Below, piece by piece: positions 31,949 through 44,169 of a stretch of DNA of 64,000 nucleotides. Location: contig JAGMUV010000032.1 of assembly GCA_020744425.1 (NCBI GenBank), forward strand, positions 62,001 through 126,000, in the 5' to 3' direction. Both the position numbers and the translations under genes were made by a program. Under the pieces are notes generated by a model. It worked only from the letters and a program-made list of their open reading frames with translations, had not been told where the DNA came from and made no database searches. Numbering within the stretch: position 1 is the stretch's first letter; each line of letters begins with the position of its first letter. This stretch comes from Dactylonectria macrodidyma (Eukaryota; Ascomycota; Sordariomycetes; Hypocreales; Nectriaceae).

Positions 31949-33384
31949 TGCTCCGGCGAACGCGTCTGACGGGTAGATATGATAGAATGGCCCCTGGCGC
32001 GGGGATGAGACGGTGAAGTCGACATGTCTGAATCTATCGCGGGCTGAAGAGGTCCAGTATGTTCAAGTAGAACGCGGGCCGGGCTATAATTCTTTGATAT
32101 AATGCGAATCATCCATTTGGTCTCGGAGCTATGCAGGACTCGGAATACTTTCGAAAGCAAGTCATCTGCACGGATTGATCGGCCATGCTTCGTTATAACT
32201 CTTTCCCGTAGGCTAGCGGACGAGAACGATGATGAGGCTGCAATCTGATCGAGGACATCGTCGAGTTCTTCCAGGGTTACCTCTCGGCCGGCTCTGGATT
32301 CGCAGTCTGTTGTAGCCATCACGCGCTCGACAGAGGACGCAAAGTCTAAACCACCACTGGTTTTCCACCTCTGAAGATCCTTCATTCGGGATGATCCAAG
32401 ACACTGTGCGCGTTGTATAATCCCTTCCAGATGTCGTTCTTGCAGGCCGAAGACCCTGTCTGGTCTGCGTTCGGGAAAGAGAAATGACAAGAATGCAACG
32501 GCTTCTGGGCCGCGCCGTGGAATGATTGCATTGTGTTTGTTGAACCAGGCAAGGATGGTAAGCGTGTCACGTTCCTGGATCTTGTCGATGCTCGATGACC
32601 TCCTTGAGTTTCTCTCGAGTCTCTCGAGGAGATCACAAAGCAATCTGAAGGGAAATGCCATGTTGAAAAATATGGTAACGAGAAGAGTGAAGGGGTAAGC
32701 ATTAGCTCCCACAGCGTGCACGAATGTGGAACTGTTGGACAGCATCGTTCGTTTCGAGGGGGGTGAGGACGGGGTTCTGAGGAGCTCAAGTGACTGGGCT
32801 GCCTCCAAAAGGTCTCCGTTGTGTTGACTCTGCAGGAGAGATGCCACGCTTCCCTCTTGTTCCTTTCCCACAAGAAGTGGTGAAATGTGGTATGAAGGCG
32901 CTGAAGAATTCAAGTCGTCCTCCAGATCCCCGCAGGGAAACGCCTCCCTCAAAATCTCCTCGGATGTTGCCTCCCACCAACTTTCGCCTACATCATCCAG
33001 TGCGTCTTGCGTAGAGGGCCTAGGAGAAAGTCCACCGGGCCCACAGTCACCAACTGAACTCTCTGCGTTGGGTGCAGGGACTGTGGTGATCTGGTGTGCT
33101 TTGGATCCAGATGCTACAGAAGGGCGAGTGTCAAGCTCAAGATGCTCGGTTGAGTTTGTCACACCGACCGCGAGTGTTGTGGCAAGTTGAGCAGGCTCAC
33201 AAGCCCCAGGCGAATGTGCTGTATCAGGAGCAGAGAGCTCAACAGGAGCGGAGAGCTCGTCAGGCTCACGATCTGCTCTCTGCGGCGGAGGCTTGAGTTT
33301 TCGTTTCAACGCGTCTTGGATGATCCATTTCTGGACCACCGTCCTTGCACCTGCCACAGGCCAATTCTTGCCTTGCTCGATCAC
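31945..33384 (-). pseudogene. open frame with N-terminal region of a fungal ATP-dependent DNA ligase-like protein
   Basis: The conserved part starts at MAFPFRLLCDLLERLERNSR (32661) and includes FPERRPDRVFGLQERHLEGI, CLGSSRMKDLQRW, EVTLEELDDVLDQIAA and SSETKWMIRIISKNYSPARV. I recall this as the N-terminal domain in front of the adenylation domain in fungal ligase-like proteins. The lysine-containing adenylation motif is absent: the frame changes to unrelated sequence at about 32040 and stops at 31945, overlapping the NLR fragment ATG. The upstream 240 codons are Ser/Pro/Glu-rich and may belong to another protein. Most likely a truncated gene. Confidence 0.5.
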
Positions 33385-33431
33385 AACTTGCTCAGTGGCT
33401 TCCCAGGACCGTCGGCGTCCCAGGAGTGCTG

Positions 33432-34376
33432 CTACTCGCTTTCCCCTTGATCGTCTGGAAGGAGATGAAAGTCTTTCCCATTTTTGAAGGGATTATTTGA
33501 TGTGATGTCGGCGTTTTTCTCCGAAAATTTCTGGTCCTGAACGGGTTTGACAGTGTAGGAGTGCTTTCGCGGGGATCGTGAACGTTTGGTTGGCGGTTGG
33601 AAATCGAGTGATAGCTCGTCTGCGGAGGTATCAGAGTCGTAGAGTGAGGGCACTGCGTGAGAACCTAGATTTGTAGTTGTTTTTTGACCGGTTGCTTCGA
33701 TCATAACGCAGGATGCCTCGCTCGTGAAACTCACTCCCAAGGCGTCACTCTGCGGGGATTCAGTACTCCCGAGCCTGGTCCTTTCGTTGGCTTGTGCAAT
33801 CGCCTGGTCCCTTTGTTGCTTGGCCCAATCCCTGCCATTACGATATGCAGCTGCTCCTTGCCGAAACGTATCTGGGTCATTGGTCAAAGCAAACGCTTTG
33901 AGTTGCGTCATAACAATTCCGGGTTTCTTTCTAGAAATGGACGGCTCGATGGGGTGGCTTCCGTACATCTTGAGTTGTCCATCTTGATAGGTACAGCCAA
34001 TCGTGTAAGCCTTATTGTCGAACTTCACAGCGTCTGCTTTGTACGATCGAATAGCGTCATAGCCTGTCGCTCCTAACGCCATATCGTATAATAGTTGTCT
34101 TTTGGCTACAGCAGCTGAGCCATCTGGACCTTTAACTTCGAGAAAGAAGTTCGGTATGATAGGAAGATCATGCTGTGTCGAAGGGATGATATGGCCGCCG
34201 AGTTCTCGACGCACTTTTTGGTCAAGTTGTTCGGGACGAGCGCCGTAGTATAGATCCGGGTTGCCTGGTACGAGCGTGCCATCGGTCAAGTGGTCAAGGT
34301 TCGTGAATGGAACTTGACGAGCAACACATTTCCTGTCTCCCACGTCGCCTTCGATAATAGGAATGACATCTGCCGT
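33432..34376 (-). pseudogene. DUF7924-type protein, C-terminal part (gene split by hAT)
   Basis: The conserved segments FTNLDHLTDGTLVPGNPD, YYGARPEQLD, GHIIPSTQHDLPI, NFFLEVKGPDGS and AYRNGRDWAKQQRD mark a protein type widespread in ascomycetes. I associate it with DUF7924. The D..ExK pattern (NPDLYY, LEVKG) suggests a PD-(D/E)xK nuclease-like fold, but this is inference. The frame is open through TADVIPIIEGDVGD to the hAT boundary. Its missing upstream part is at 46027-46173. A Ser/Arg/Lys-rich tail ends at GESE. Confidence 0.7.
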
Positions 34377-34384
34377 GACCTGAC
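34377..34384. repeat. hAT target-site duplication, left copy
   Basis: GACCTGAC, identical to 46027-46034. Eight bases as expected for hAT elements. Confidence 0.85.
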
Positions 34385-34560
34385 TAGTGATGCAATTTCT
34401 TGTACACGTACGTACATACGTACTGTATTTTAGCCGCTGTACGTACGTACAACATTATTGTACGTACAAATATGTACCATACAAATTTCCCCCTTCCTTT
34501 TTAGGTAATACTGGTAACTTAGTAGGCTTCTCACGGTCCTCGTCTTCTGCCATTCAAGCC

Positions 34561-34953
34561 TCAAACCTCTGTCTCCACCTCAGAGCCAACCCCCAATATA
34601 TCACCCGTCGACTGTAATACACCCTCCCACTCAAAATCTCCACTGGTGGAGGCCATCACACCATCCATCCAGACCTTCTTGCCCTGCGCATTTACAAATA
34701 ACTCGAGATATGAATCTTCGAGTTCTAGCCAGTCCTTCTCCTCAAGATCCGCCCAGCGCTTTTTATGGGTGTACTTCTGATCCTTAAGGCGATCTAATAC
34801 GCGGTCATTCATAAAAATGAATGCCTGTATATCAGCGTGCATGGGTGTAAGGCGATTCCGAGCTTTCGTTTGTAACAGAGAAACGGAGTTGGCAAGCGTA
34901 TTCATGACCGGCGGAGTTTTTGTACAGCCCCGTGTTTGTACAATATGACCCAC
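34561..34953 (-). pseudogene. hAT transposase C-terminal fragment
   Basis: Frame of about 130 codons with SLLQTKARNRLTPMHADIQ and FIFMNDRVLDRLKDQKY, similar in arrangement to the C-terminal dimerisation region of hAT transposases. DNA-binding and catalytic parts are absent. It lies inside the small hAT element, whose remaining 45 bases on the other side cannot hold the rest, so the element was already non-autonomous. Confidence 0.5.
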
Positions 34954-35031
34954 AAATTACCTTATTAGGAAAACATGGACCCTTGTCGTACGTACGTAGT
35001 ACGTGTACGTACTTTTTCTTTTGTACGGTAC

Positions 35032-35153
35032 TGATACGAAAAGAGGCGATGGCCAAGGGCCAGAGGCCCTAGGGGGCACGAAGGGCCAGAAAGCTGCAAT
35101 AGCAGGTGATGGATTGTATTGTTGTATGAAGAAGAATGATGATGAAGCAAAGT
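35032..35153 (-). repeat. 3' end of the Helitron-like element, shared with the miniature
   Basis: 122 bp identical to 45788-45909. Contains the hairpin stem GGGCC/GGCCC near 35058-35070 and the palindrome CCCTAGGG. Confidence 0.9.
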
Positions 35154-35343
35154 GCCTTGAGGAACGAAGTGACGAAAGGTTTTATGCCGCCATCTTTTTC
35201 CGGGCCTCAAAATCACCTGACTCCTCCAATCAAAAGTTTCGCCCTTAAAACCCCGTGCTTCAGCACCTGACCAAACCCCTCGTGCTGTCAATCTTTTTCT
35301 CGCGGCGCCTTGCGTTTCATATAACATCAACGAAAGAGATAAG
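35154..35343. other. Helitron 3' region, no gene
   Basis: Sequence between the shared terminal block and the small frame. Nothing recognised. Confidence 0.3.
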
Positions 35344-35469
35344 ATGACTAATCGTACCAGGCGGCAAGCACGTGTTATCTCTTCTAAGCTCTGTGATAAC
35401 GCCCTGAAAGCGTTAGAAAACATCGAAATCGAAAACGATCATGAACCACATCCTGAACATCAGCTTTAA
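35344..35469 (+). CDS. possible 41-aa frame inside the Helitron
   Basis: ATG with AAG before it and a CATATAA box-like word about 25 bases upstream. The peptide begins MTNRTRRQARVISSK and continues with an acidic helix-like stretch ending PEHQL. It is basic at the start and acidic at the end. No family recognised. It may be an exon or chance. Confidence 0.25.
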   Translation: MTNRTRRQARVISSKLCDNALKALENIEIENDHEPHPEHQL

Positions 35470-35548
35470 TCTGTAAATGCATTTTCACCTTATGGTCCCC
35501 TTCATCTACATCTTACTAACACTTATTGTCTGACTTCTTGATCAGTTC

Positions 35549-38500
35549 TTATCCTGACCAGTCCCACAGCTCGGCTTTTCTGATCGTTGCGTCGCTCAAC
35601 CGTTCCAGCCTCCACTCCGCTGCAACCATGTTGTCGGGCACCTTGTTGCCTACGAAGTCCCTCTCTCGCGCCTTTGACAGGAGCATGATGCCGTCCAGCG
35701 ACTTGCATCGTGACAGCTGCACGTACAGACTGTACGGGTCGCATTGTGTCGGGACCACCTGACCGTCGATGCTCGTCGTCCTGGTTCCGCGCAGTTCGAG
35801 GGCAACCCGATCTAACGTTTTGCTTTGGACTTTGTAGTCCGTACATGCGAAAGCCGCGGCGCATGGCAGCCCCCGCCTACTGACGTTGTTCTTCTGCCAC
35901 GGCCGCTTCCTCTGGCACTCTATTTTGATGCTGATAGGCGTCAGGAGGATCGTGCCGGGCGGCATACCGACGAAGCGGAGGTCTCTCGTCGTCTCCGACG
36001 CGAGCACGATCCCCGCCGGAGGGCCAAAGTGGAGGATGATATCGGCGTCGACGTGATAGCCCGGGTGCGCCTTGTCGAGGATGACGTCTAGCGCCGCGTA
36101 GCTTGCTCCGTTGACCAGCTTCAGTCCTTGGTGGGTGTTCTGGTTCACGACGACGGGCATACCCGGAACGAACATGAGGACGGCAGGTACCGGGATGGCG
36201 CTGTCGTCTCCCTGGTTGAGGATCATGACGGCTTCCTCCTCACTCGGCTCCCCGTCCTTCCATCTGTGCTCGGAGATGAAGATGCGCAGCGGCGCCCTCC
36301 GCTCCTTCTGGAAACAGAGGGACGCCTCGATGTTCAGGTTCCAGCGGTTTCTGTTCAGCGGCGTCACCACCGTGATGCCCGACTCCCATGGGATCTGCCT
36401 GTCCTCCCGGTAGCAGGTGCTATTCAGTAACTCCAGGTCTGACTGGTCTTGCACGCCCTGGCGCACTCGCGTCAGCAGCCGCTGCAGTTGTGGATCGCCG
36501 GCGGCGCGGACTTGTTCGTTTAGCATGACCACCGTCGTGAACTTGTTCCATAGCGCGTGTGCCCTGTCGTGCTGGTACCTCTGCTCAGCTGTGAACGATC
36601 GTTCTTCGTCCCAGGCGATGGCCGTGCTCGGGAGCAGGATCGATCTCTCCTGCACGGGACGGAACTGGTGAAAGTCTCCGCAGAAGAGGACGGTGGGGAT
36701 CCCACCGAAGTCGCGGGCAGATCCTCGGAGCTGGCAGAGCCGTTCGTTTACGGTGTACAGTGTCCTCGCCCCCAACATGCTTACCTCGTCTATGATCAGC
36801 AACCACTTCTCCTGCCACTCGGCCGTGGTCTGCCCATCGATACGGAGACCAGAAGAGCTGGGCGCTGCAAAGCCGTCCGGCTCTACTCGGCGAGACCGCG
36901 CCGCCGTATCTTTGGAGAACCCGCATGCGGAGTGGATGGTGATCCCGTCAATGCTCGCGGCGGCCGTTCCCGACGTCGCCGTTAGCAACAGACGGTGCGA
37001 CATCCCCCTGCTCGCGAACAGCTCGGCGACGGCACCAATGACTCGTGATTTCCCCGTGCCGCCCTCGCCGCCGACGAATTGGCAGAGCTGAGATGTCCCT
37101 TGTTCATCGCGACGTACCCGGTCGAGTTGGCGGCATATCAGTCGGAAGGCGATGCTCTGTCTCTCGTTGAGCGTGAACGCCTCAGCCAGTTGCCTCCCTG
37201 CCTCGGAAAACGACGTCGACGGGCCGAAGTGGATGCTCGTCGAAGGACCTGTGCCCCGGACTGAGGCCCCCGGATCGGCACTTGTGAGACCCTCGCCCTG
37301 CTCGCCGAACCCGTTCGGCTCACAGTCCACAGCTGAACCGTGACCTATGGTGTCGTCGTCAGGCCGGCCTTGTATTCCCTGGATCATCCTTTCTCTCTCT
37401 TTCGACACATTCCTTTGCTGCGACTTGATGGACCTGATCAACCCCTGTCCTGGTACATCTGCCCCCAGAAACGGTCCTTCTTGGGCGTCCAGCCCCTGCT
37501 CGTTAAATATCGCACGGCACGGCTCGTCCATTGAACGCAAGGCCACTTGGTGGAATCGACTCAACTGCCGTATCATTCTCGAGATCTCCTTCGAGCCGGC
37601 CGTGACCTGGTTGGCTCCCATCGTCGTCCTCAAGACGTCGATGAGGCGGATTGCGTTGGCGACGCCGTCCGACCGGAACGCCCGACCCGGTCCCTCATCA
37701 CCGTCGCCCATATCCGGGCCGATCGCCTCGGAGGCGGGATCGCCGTCCCCGGATTGGGCGGCCCACTGCTTCGCATCGCGTTTCGCGTCTTCAGCCGACC
37801 GGTGAAGGAGTTGGATGTTATCTGCGAGGAAGGACATCCTCCGGGGCAGCGCCTGTTTCTGTCTTTCCCAGATGGTGTTGATATCGCCTGATGTCTCGGA
37901 CGAGAACAATTCCCACGGCACGAATATTGCGAGATGCTGGACTGCCGCCCTACCATAGCAACGTCAGCTTTTGGGCAGACATGTCAAGCTATTCGCGTGC
38001 TCGCTACGTACCTCTTATGGTAGACCTCGCCTTCGTCGCTAAAGTCCGTACTCAGGTAACCATCGAAACAGACGACAGCGTGCTCGCCGGGCTTTCGCAG
38101 CGCTTGCACCCACGTCTGCGAGAGGGGCCACGAGCTGTCGAATTGCACCTCCCCCCAGACTCCTGCTCCGTTGCTCCTCCGCTTCAGCTTGACTACGGAC
38201 ATGTAGTCGTACAGCGACAGTCCCTGCAGTAGTCCGCCGCGGTGCGGGTATGCTTGCAGGAAAGAGATCCTTTGTCCGGCCTCTTCTAGGAGTACCGTCT
38301 CCTCGACCTGCTCGTCCGCCATCTCCATGCCGCTCTGGCGTCGCAGGTGCCGCCACCGTCGGAAGATGTGCCAGTAAAGGGAAGATGCATTAAGGAAGGT
38401 CCAGCCATGGTTGCTCGCAAACTCAGTAGGATACCCTAGCAAATGAGCGACGACTTCGACCTGCGACAGCGGCCGGTCTGTGAAGATGCGATTCGCGACT

Positions 38501-41500
38501 CTCATCAGGAACTGGCGCGTTCTGTTCTGGTCTCGCTTCGCCTCCTCCGTCTGGCTCTCGGTGACCGACTCGTTCAGGACGGGGAGCAGTTCTGCCGCTG
38601 CGGCCACCCTTTTCCACACCGGATCCTCGACCTTGGTTGCATAGTTGGTCACGTAGAACACGATGGCCATGGTCTTGCACTGAGTCGCGATGAAGGAGAT
38701 GTCGTGGTTGTGTCGCAATCCTACCGCCATGGCCTTGTTCCACCGGTTCACCATGCTGTGACTTCGCCGGATCTGCAACACTCCGCTTTCAGTGAACGCC
38801 GTCCTCTCCACTAATCTCCACGGCGCCTTGAACCGGCACGGATCTCGATTCTTGCGCTGTCCCTTGATGGAGTATTTCACGCACGTAGGGCTGTGGGTGT
38901 GGATCTGGGTAGCGCCTGCGCAAAAGTTGCTTTCCTCGTCGAACGAGGAGGCGAACTGCTGGCTGTTCCGCAGCAGCGACGATATGTCCGACGTCACGGA
39001 CCTCTCCGCCTGCACCACCGAGGAAGCCTCCTGGTCGAGATCCTACATTTATCGACTCTCATGTTAGATAATGCGTTCCTGAGTCGCTCTTGCGCGCGGG
39101 GAACCAACCTCCTCGAAGACGCTGTCGATGTACCGGATGACTCTCTCCCGGTACTCCGCTTGATCCTCCCCCGCGACATCTCCGAGTATGGAGCTGAGGT
39201 GCATGTTTCCCTGGAGCCAGAGCAATCCGTGGACGTGGAGCGCCCCGCGCTCGTTAGTCTCCACAGCCCCAAAGTACCTGCTGATCCGCCCAAACACAGA
39301 ATCCACTCCCACCTTCACGTAGTGTTCGAAGAACATGGACATCTCCCGGTGGAAGAAGACTGCTGAGCTGAGGGGATCCGAGACCGCCAGCCGTGCTCGC
39401 TTATATGCTAGGTCGAGGCTCGTTAGAAAGGCCTCGGCTTCGTCCGGATCCCGCGTCCGATATGCAGCAAGCCTGAGCTTGACCGGGTTTGTGATGTCGT
39501 TCGGGTTCAGCGTGAACCATATCGCGGGTATGCCTTCCCGTATAATGAGCGACTTGATCTTCCGCCGCATGCTCAGCCGGCTCTCCCTCGACATTGGCTG
39601 GCGGAACCCGTACAGCGACAGGCTCCTCAATAACTGGCCAACGGCCTCGTCACCCGTCTTCCTGGTCGTCTCCAGCTCGACTTTGGCCGCCTCCAACCTC
39701 TCCGCGCTCAGCGAGCCTACAATGCGCTCCACCTCCGGGAAGTTCTTCCTCGTCACGCTGAGCATGCTGACGCGACGATTTCTCGACCTCACTCCCATGT
39801 TGAAGACGAGAAAGGCGAAGACGTGATGTGTCGCGAACCGGCCGCCGTGGCGCTGGAGCACCACTTTGGCCCACGTCTCTAGGGTCATATTTCGCGACGA
39901 GACGAGACTCCGCGCCCTGGCCTCCGCTTCGACGCTTCCATCCACCTCACCGCCCACGTCCGTGAGGCTCTCCTCGGCCTGGCGTGGGCCCCCTCTACCG
40001 ATAGGAAACAGAGTCGGGAACGTCTTTGCAAAGAACGGTGCGTCGAAGGGATCGGCAAAGTCCTCCCCCCTGGACACGAGAATATAGGGTTCACGCGTGT
40101 CTCCATGTCGCACCTCGGCCGATCCCGCCCACATCCCAGCCCGTATTTCGTAACGGGCATCATCATGGTGCAGAGCATCGTAGACATACCGCAACTTCTC
40201 CGCGTCCGCGATATCCGGTCGCCCATCGAGGGCGAACATCCCGGACGAGCTGATCTCGTGGACCGGGCCGGCAGCGGCGGTAGCACTATCGACGTTCTCG
40301 TCTCCGGCTTCACAATCGGCATCCACTGATTTCCCCGCCGCGTCCCCCCCGATGCCTGCATCGAACCCGTGGCCCAGCGTTGCCAGCACTTCTCGAATAT
40401 CTACGCTTCCCTCATCCTCCAAGCCGCGCTCTGTGGGTGGCACGACTTGTGCCGTTCGTGCCTTCTCCCACGCCGACGGCTCGTCCCGTTCCAAACGCTC
40501 ATAGACTTGGTATGGCACACCGTGCGACGGTGCATTCCAGCTATCCAGTTCCGCCGTATCAATGTCGATGTCGACATACAAAGGATTGTGCCTCTTCAGC
40601 CACACTAGGGCCCTTTCCACAACTCGGCGCCGCACCGAGAGCAGTGCCGAGAGATCGCTCGGCGCCGGCCTCTCCGGCCCCTGCCACGACACGTGAATGT
40701 CATCCATAACCTTCAGGAGCGGATGCGGAAGCACCCTTGTCGCTAGCTCCTGCACGTTGTTGGGGAATACCGTGATGTGCCCCTTGACATGCCTCGGATA
40801 TCTCACATTCTGCCGGTGCCCCTCTGGGATGCTGTACTTGGTGATGAAGCCGTAACACGAGTTCAGCGCGATGAGCTTCTCCTCCACCGGCGTGAGGCCC
40901 TTCAGCTCATCGGGAAACATGTGCTCGCATCCTAGCTTGGTGTGCAGCTGTGCGGCCGGAGACAAGGCGCCTCTCTTCAGTTGTCTCACGCAATCCGCAC
41001 ACCCACGAATCTTCCCCCCCACAGGGAAGCACCGGAGGCACTTGAAGGGTGATCCATCGCGCTTCTCGACAGGACTTGCCATCCACCTGTCCCACTCAAC
41101 ATCTTCCAACTCTGCCCTGCTGTACTTACGGTAGCAGAACATGCAGGTGAGGATCGGTAACGTCCTCGTCTCATGAAACGCCTTGTAAAATTCCTGGACC
41201 GTCTTCACCTTCCTCTCGTGAGGCACAGGCGCACACCATTCCTGTCCGTGTGAGAGTCGTTCCTTCTCCGCAAACTCTTCATCGAGCGCCTCTAAGACGC
41301 AGGCGAGGTCCCCCGCCTGTTCTTCCTCGTCCCTCTCTCGGCGGACCGCGGCCCTCTTGCGCTTCGGTGCTGGCTGATCAGTGCGGCCAGAACCCGCTCT
41401 CTTCCTTCCCGGCTGCGTACTCGGCCCCGCAGGAGGAGCACCGTCCTCCGCCGCATCCTCGGCCTCGCCGGCGACTTGGCCGAACGACTCCACTGTCCTC

Positions 41501-42138
41501 GTCCGTTTCCATTGCCAAATATTGTCGTTTCTCGACTCCTCGGAAATATCAGCCACCGTCCGAAGCCCTAGATCTGCGACCAGAGACCTTCGCCCAGCCT
41601 CCAGCATTTCCTCCCATGGACGGGAATCTGATCCCGCGAGCATCGCCGTATTCAGCTGATTGTGCGCCTCTTCCTCGCTGGCCGGTCGTGGGGCTAACGG
41701 CACCCCGCTGCCTCCGTCTATCTGAACGGACCGGAACAATGTTCCAGGCCTTGCAAGCTGGTTATTTCCCGGCCTTGCAGCCTCGTTGTTTCCCGGTCTG
41801 CCTTCTAGGCTCCTTGGCTGCCTCTCGACGCTGCCAGACTCCCTCGGTTTCCGACCCCGCCGCCTGCGAGAACCCTCCTCCCTCGATTGTTCGTACTCTC
41901 TTTGCGTCGCCTCTAAAATGTCGGCCGACGTCCGGATGCCGAGACTCGCCAGCCCTGAAGCGTCGACCGGTCCCGGTGCCACTGAGTTGCTCTCTGTCCT
42001 AGCTGCCTCCTGGAACTGCCGCTGCGCAGCCTCGAAGATGTCCGCCGATGTACGGATTCCCAGACCGGCAAGCGCAACGTTCTCGCGGTTGCGCGCATCC
42101 CGTCGGCGGAACTGCTCGGCTAGACTCTCCTTCTCCAT
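35549..42138 (-). CDS. Helitron Rep-helicase (RepHel), three exons
   Basis: Exons 42138-39109, 39042-38012 and 37949-35549 (introns 66 and 62 nt; the first with a perfect CTAAC branch site, the second with a GTACGT donor) join in frame to 2,153 aa. The N-terminal 600 residues hold three related repeats (LGIRTSADILEATQ) and a zinc-finger-like Cys cluster around CMFCYRKYSR. The Rep nuclease has the HUH motif in GALHVHGLLWLQG near residue 970 and the paired tyrosines in FYVTNYATK near 1140, across the first intron. The C-terminal third is a Pif1-like helicase with Walker A GGEGGTGKSR, Walker B LLIIDEVSMLG, FCGDFHQFRPV and SRCKSLDGIML. The protein would nick, unwind and rejoin element strands. 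No stop or frameshift was found, so it may be active. Confidence 0.92.
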
Positions 42139-42972
42139 AACGAATCGCCTTTACTAGCTCTCCTACCTTAGTATTTCTGCCACGCTGTACAAAACACGAC
42201 GCAGGGCCCCAGATAAATAATCCTACCACCTTGTCCATGACCTCCTACCGCCCGACCCTCCGACCCTGGGCCTTGCTCCTGCGTAGTCCTAGAATCCGTC
42301 CTCTACGTCTCAACCCGGGTTTCCCCTGATCCTCTGCTCCGGCAGAAGCGGAGATACCATTCCACCCAGGGCCGCAAAGGCAGGCTATATTGCCTTGAAT
42401 CGATGGTGATATCTTCCGGGCGTCTCAATGTCTGCCGTCTTCTGCCCTCGCCAATCGATTTGGCGGAGATATTAAGGTTTTCTGTCACATATCTGGATAT
42501 CGGATTTCTACGGTTATGATAAGTGTCAAGCTTTCTGTCTTTCGTCATAGGCGTCCATAGCCACTGGCCTCGTCACCGGCCTCGTCATCGGCCTCGTCAT
42601 CAGCCTCATCACAAGACCGGCCTTTCCTCTGATCAGGTGAATAGCTAGATAAATTCAAATAGTCCGTAGCATCCGGACCGTCTCGGCTGTCCGATATCAT
42701 CCGAGGTCATCATCAGTCTCTTCATCTATAAGACTGACCCAAAGACCCTCATTAGATAGGATGAATAGCAAGAGCTTCTCAAACATATGATCACTTCCAT
42801 CTGCTAGATGCAACATTTTCTCCTCTAACACCGCGTCCGTCACAACACCCGGTGGCTCGACCTAGGCGGTGTGTCAAAAATTTGGGATGAAGCCCTTATA
42901 TGAGCCCCTCATGCACCCCCCGACTCCTTGCCCCTTTCCATGCATTGCTTCGGCCTTCAACCTCTGCTCGAC
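42139..42972. promoter_or_regulatory. divergent promoter region of RepHel and RPA-like genes
   Basis: 834 bases between two start codons pointing away from each other. It contains four copies of a 12-bp GGCCTCGTCATC-type repeat and pyrimidine-rich tracts but no gene. A shared promoter would let both replication proteins be made together. Confidence 0.5.
42566..42612. repeat. 12-bp tandem repeat, four imperfect copies
   Basis: GGCCTCGTCACC, then two GGCCTCGTCATC-like units and AGCCTCATCA. Lies in the divergent promoter. Confidence 0.6.
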
Positions 42973-44041
42973 ATGTCTCGGCAAGTGACCTTCTCGAATA
43001 CCATCCACCTGCGAGACTTTGTGGACAGCATCACGGACGACCCGAGTCGGGAAAACGCACCCAACTACGTCGAGATCCAGGCTGACGTCAACATCTTTGA
43101 GGAGGACGGCTTCTATACTTCTAGCATCGACATCGAGCCCATTCGCACCCGCATTCATGCCTATTTGACGCGAGAAGAGCGCGACCTCTACACCCCTAAC
43201 ACCTTCTTCTATGCCGACGGCCGCTTCTCCGCCACCCAGTCCGTGGGCGGCACACTAGAGATCAGCGTCCAGGCCCTCAGTTTGTCGAGGTACGTCACGA
43301 CTCACACTCGGTCTCACACGGCCTGACCTTCCTAGACACCCTGGTGACGTCTCCGACTTCGAAGAGTATCGCCGCTACTTACCAGGACAGTGGCTCCCGA
43401 TAGTGACCGTTATCGGATCCGTGCCATCACCTAACGACAACACCAGCGACCCTTCTGAGCCTCGCCGGTTCACCGTTGAAACATCCGTGTACGACGCCTC
43501 AAAGGCATCTCCGGTCCCGTTCTCTGTGGCTTGTTTCTTTGAAAATACGAAGCGGTGGCAAAAAGTCAGAACACCATCACCGGGAGCTCTCCTGAGCATC
43601 ACCGCCAAGGTAGCTGGTCGCACCACTGACACCAATCATTTGGCCCTCCGTGTCCTGGACTTGGCCTACCTGCCGAGGCCTGCCCAAGTCCCCCCGGCCA
43701 CGCCGACTCCGACCGCTACTCCGCCTTCAAAGCGGTCCGCTCGCTGGGAGGGCCGGGCTACTCCATCCACCCCTTCAAAGAGACAGCGCGTCTCCGAGGG
43801 CGCCAGCGACGTTGCGGAGCCATCCTATGGGAATCCAACTTCGCAAGAAGCGACAGGAGGCCGCCTCCATCTACCGCACCTAGCGGACAACGCAAAAGCC
43901 TTACCCAATCCCCCATCTCCGTTGATTATAGCTGATGCTGAGGAATCCTCAATCACATTAGCCCCTTCCCCCAGTCCTGATGGTGGAACACGGCCGCATC
44001 GCAGCCGGCACCCCCCTAAGAAATATGCCGATAGAGAGTAG
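42973..44041 (+). CDS. OB-fold/RPA-like accessory protein of the Helitron
   Basis: Exons 42973-43289 and 43336-44041 (46-nt intron, GTACGTCA donor, CCTAG acceptor) give 340 aa from MSRQVTFSN. An upstream in-frame ATG at 42940 is also possible. The first 220 residues show strand-rich segments (NYVEIQADVNIFEEDGFYTS; WLPIVTVIGSVPSP; FSVACFFENTKRWQ; LLSITAKVAGRT; LALRVLDLAYL) that fit one or two OB folds. The C-terminal third is Pro/Ser/Arg-rich, with KRSARW and KRQR clusters as possible nuclear signals, and ends HPPKKYADRE. Single-strand-binding RPA-like genes are known passengers of Helitrons, and position and divergent orientation favour this role. The OB assignment is inference from pattern only. 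Confidence 0.65.
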
Positions 44042-44169
44042 ACAATGGTCACTGCCATGGTGTCAGGCGCCTCTACATTTGAATGTATTTCTCCCTTTCA
44101 CCCTCCTGTCCTATACCTAGCCATGACTCTCGATCTTGCAAGGCGACTCTTGCAAGGTGACTCCCCTGC

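Noticed and set aside
36557..42157. Many plus-strand frames across the Helitron gene, up to 250 codons
   Set aside because: Shadows of the GC-rich RepHel coding strand.
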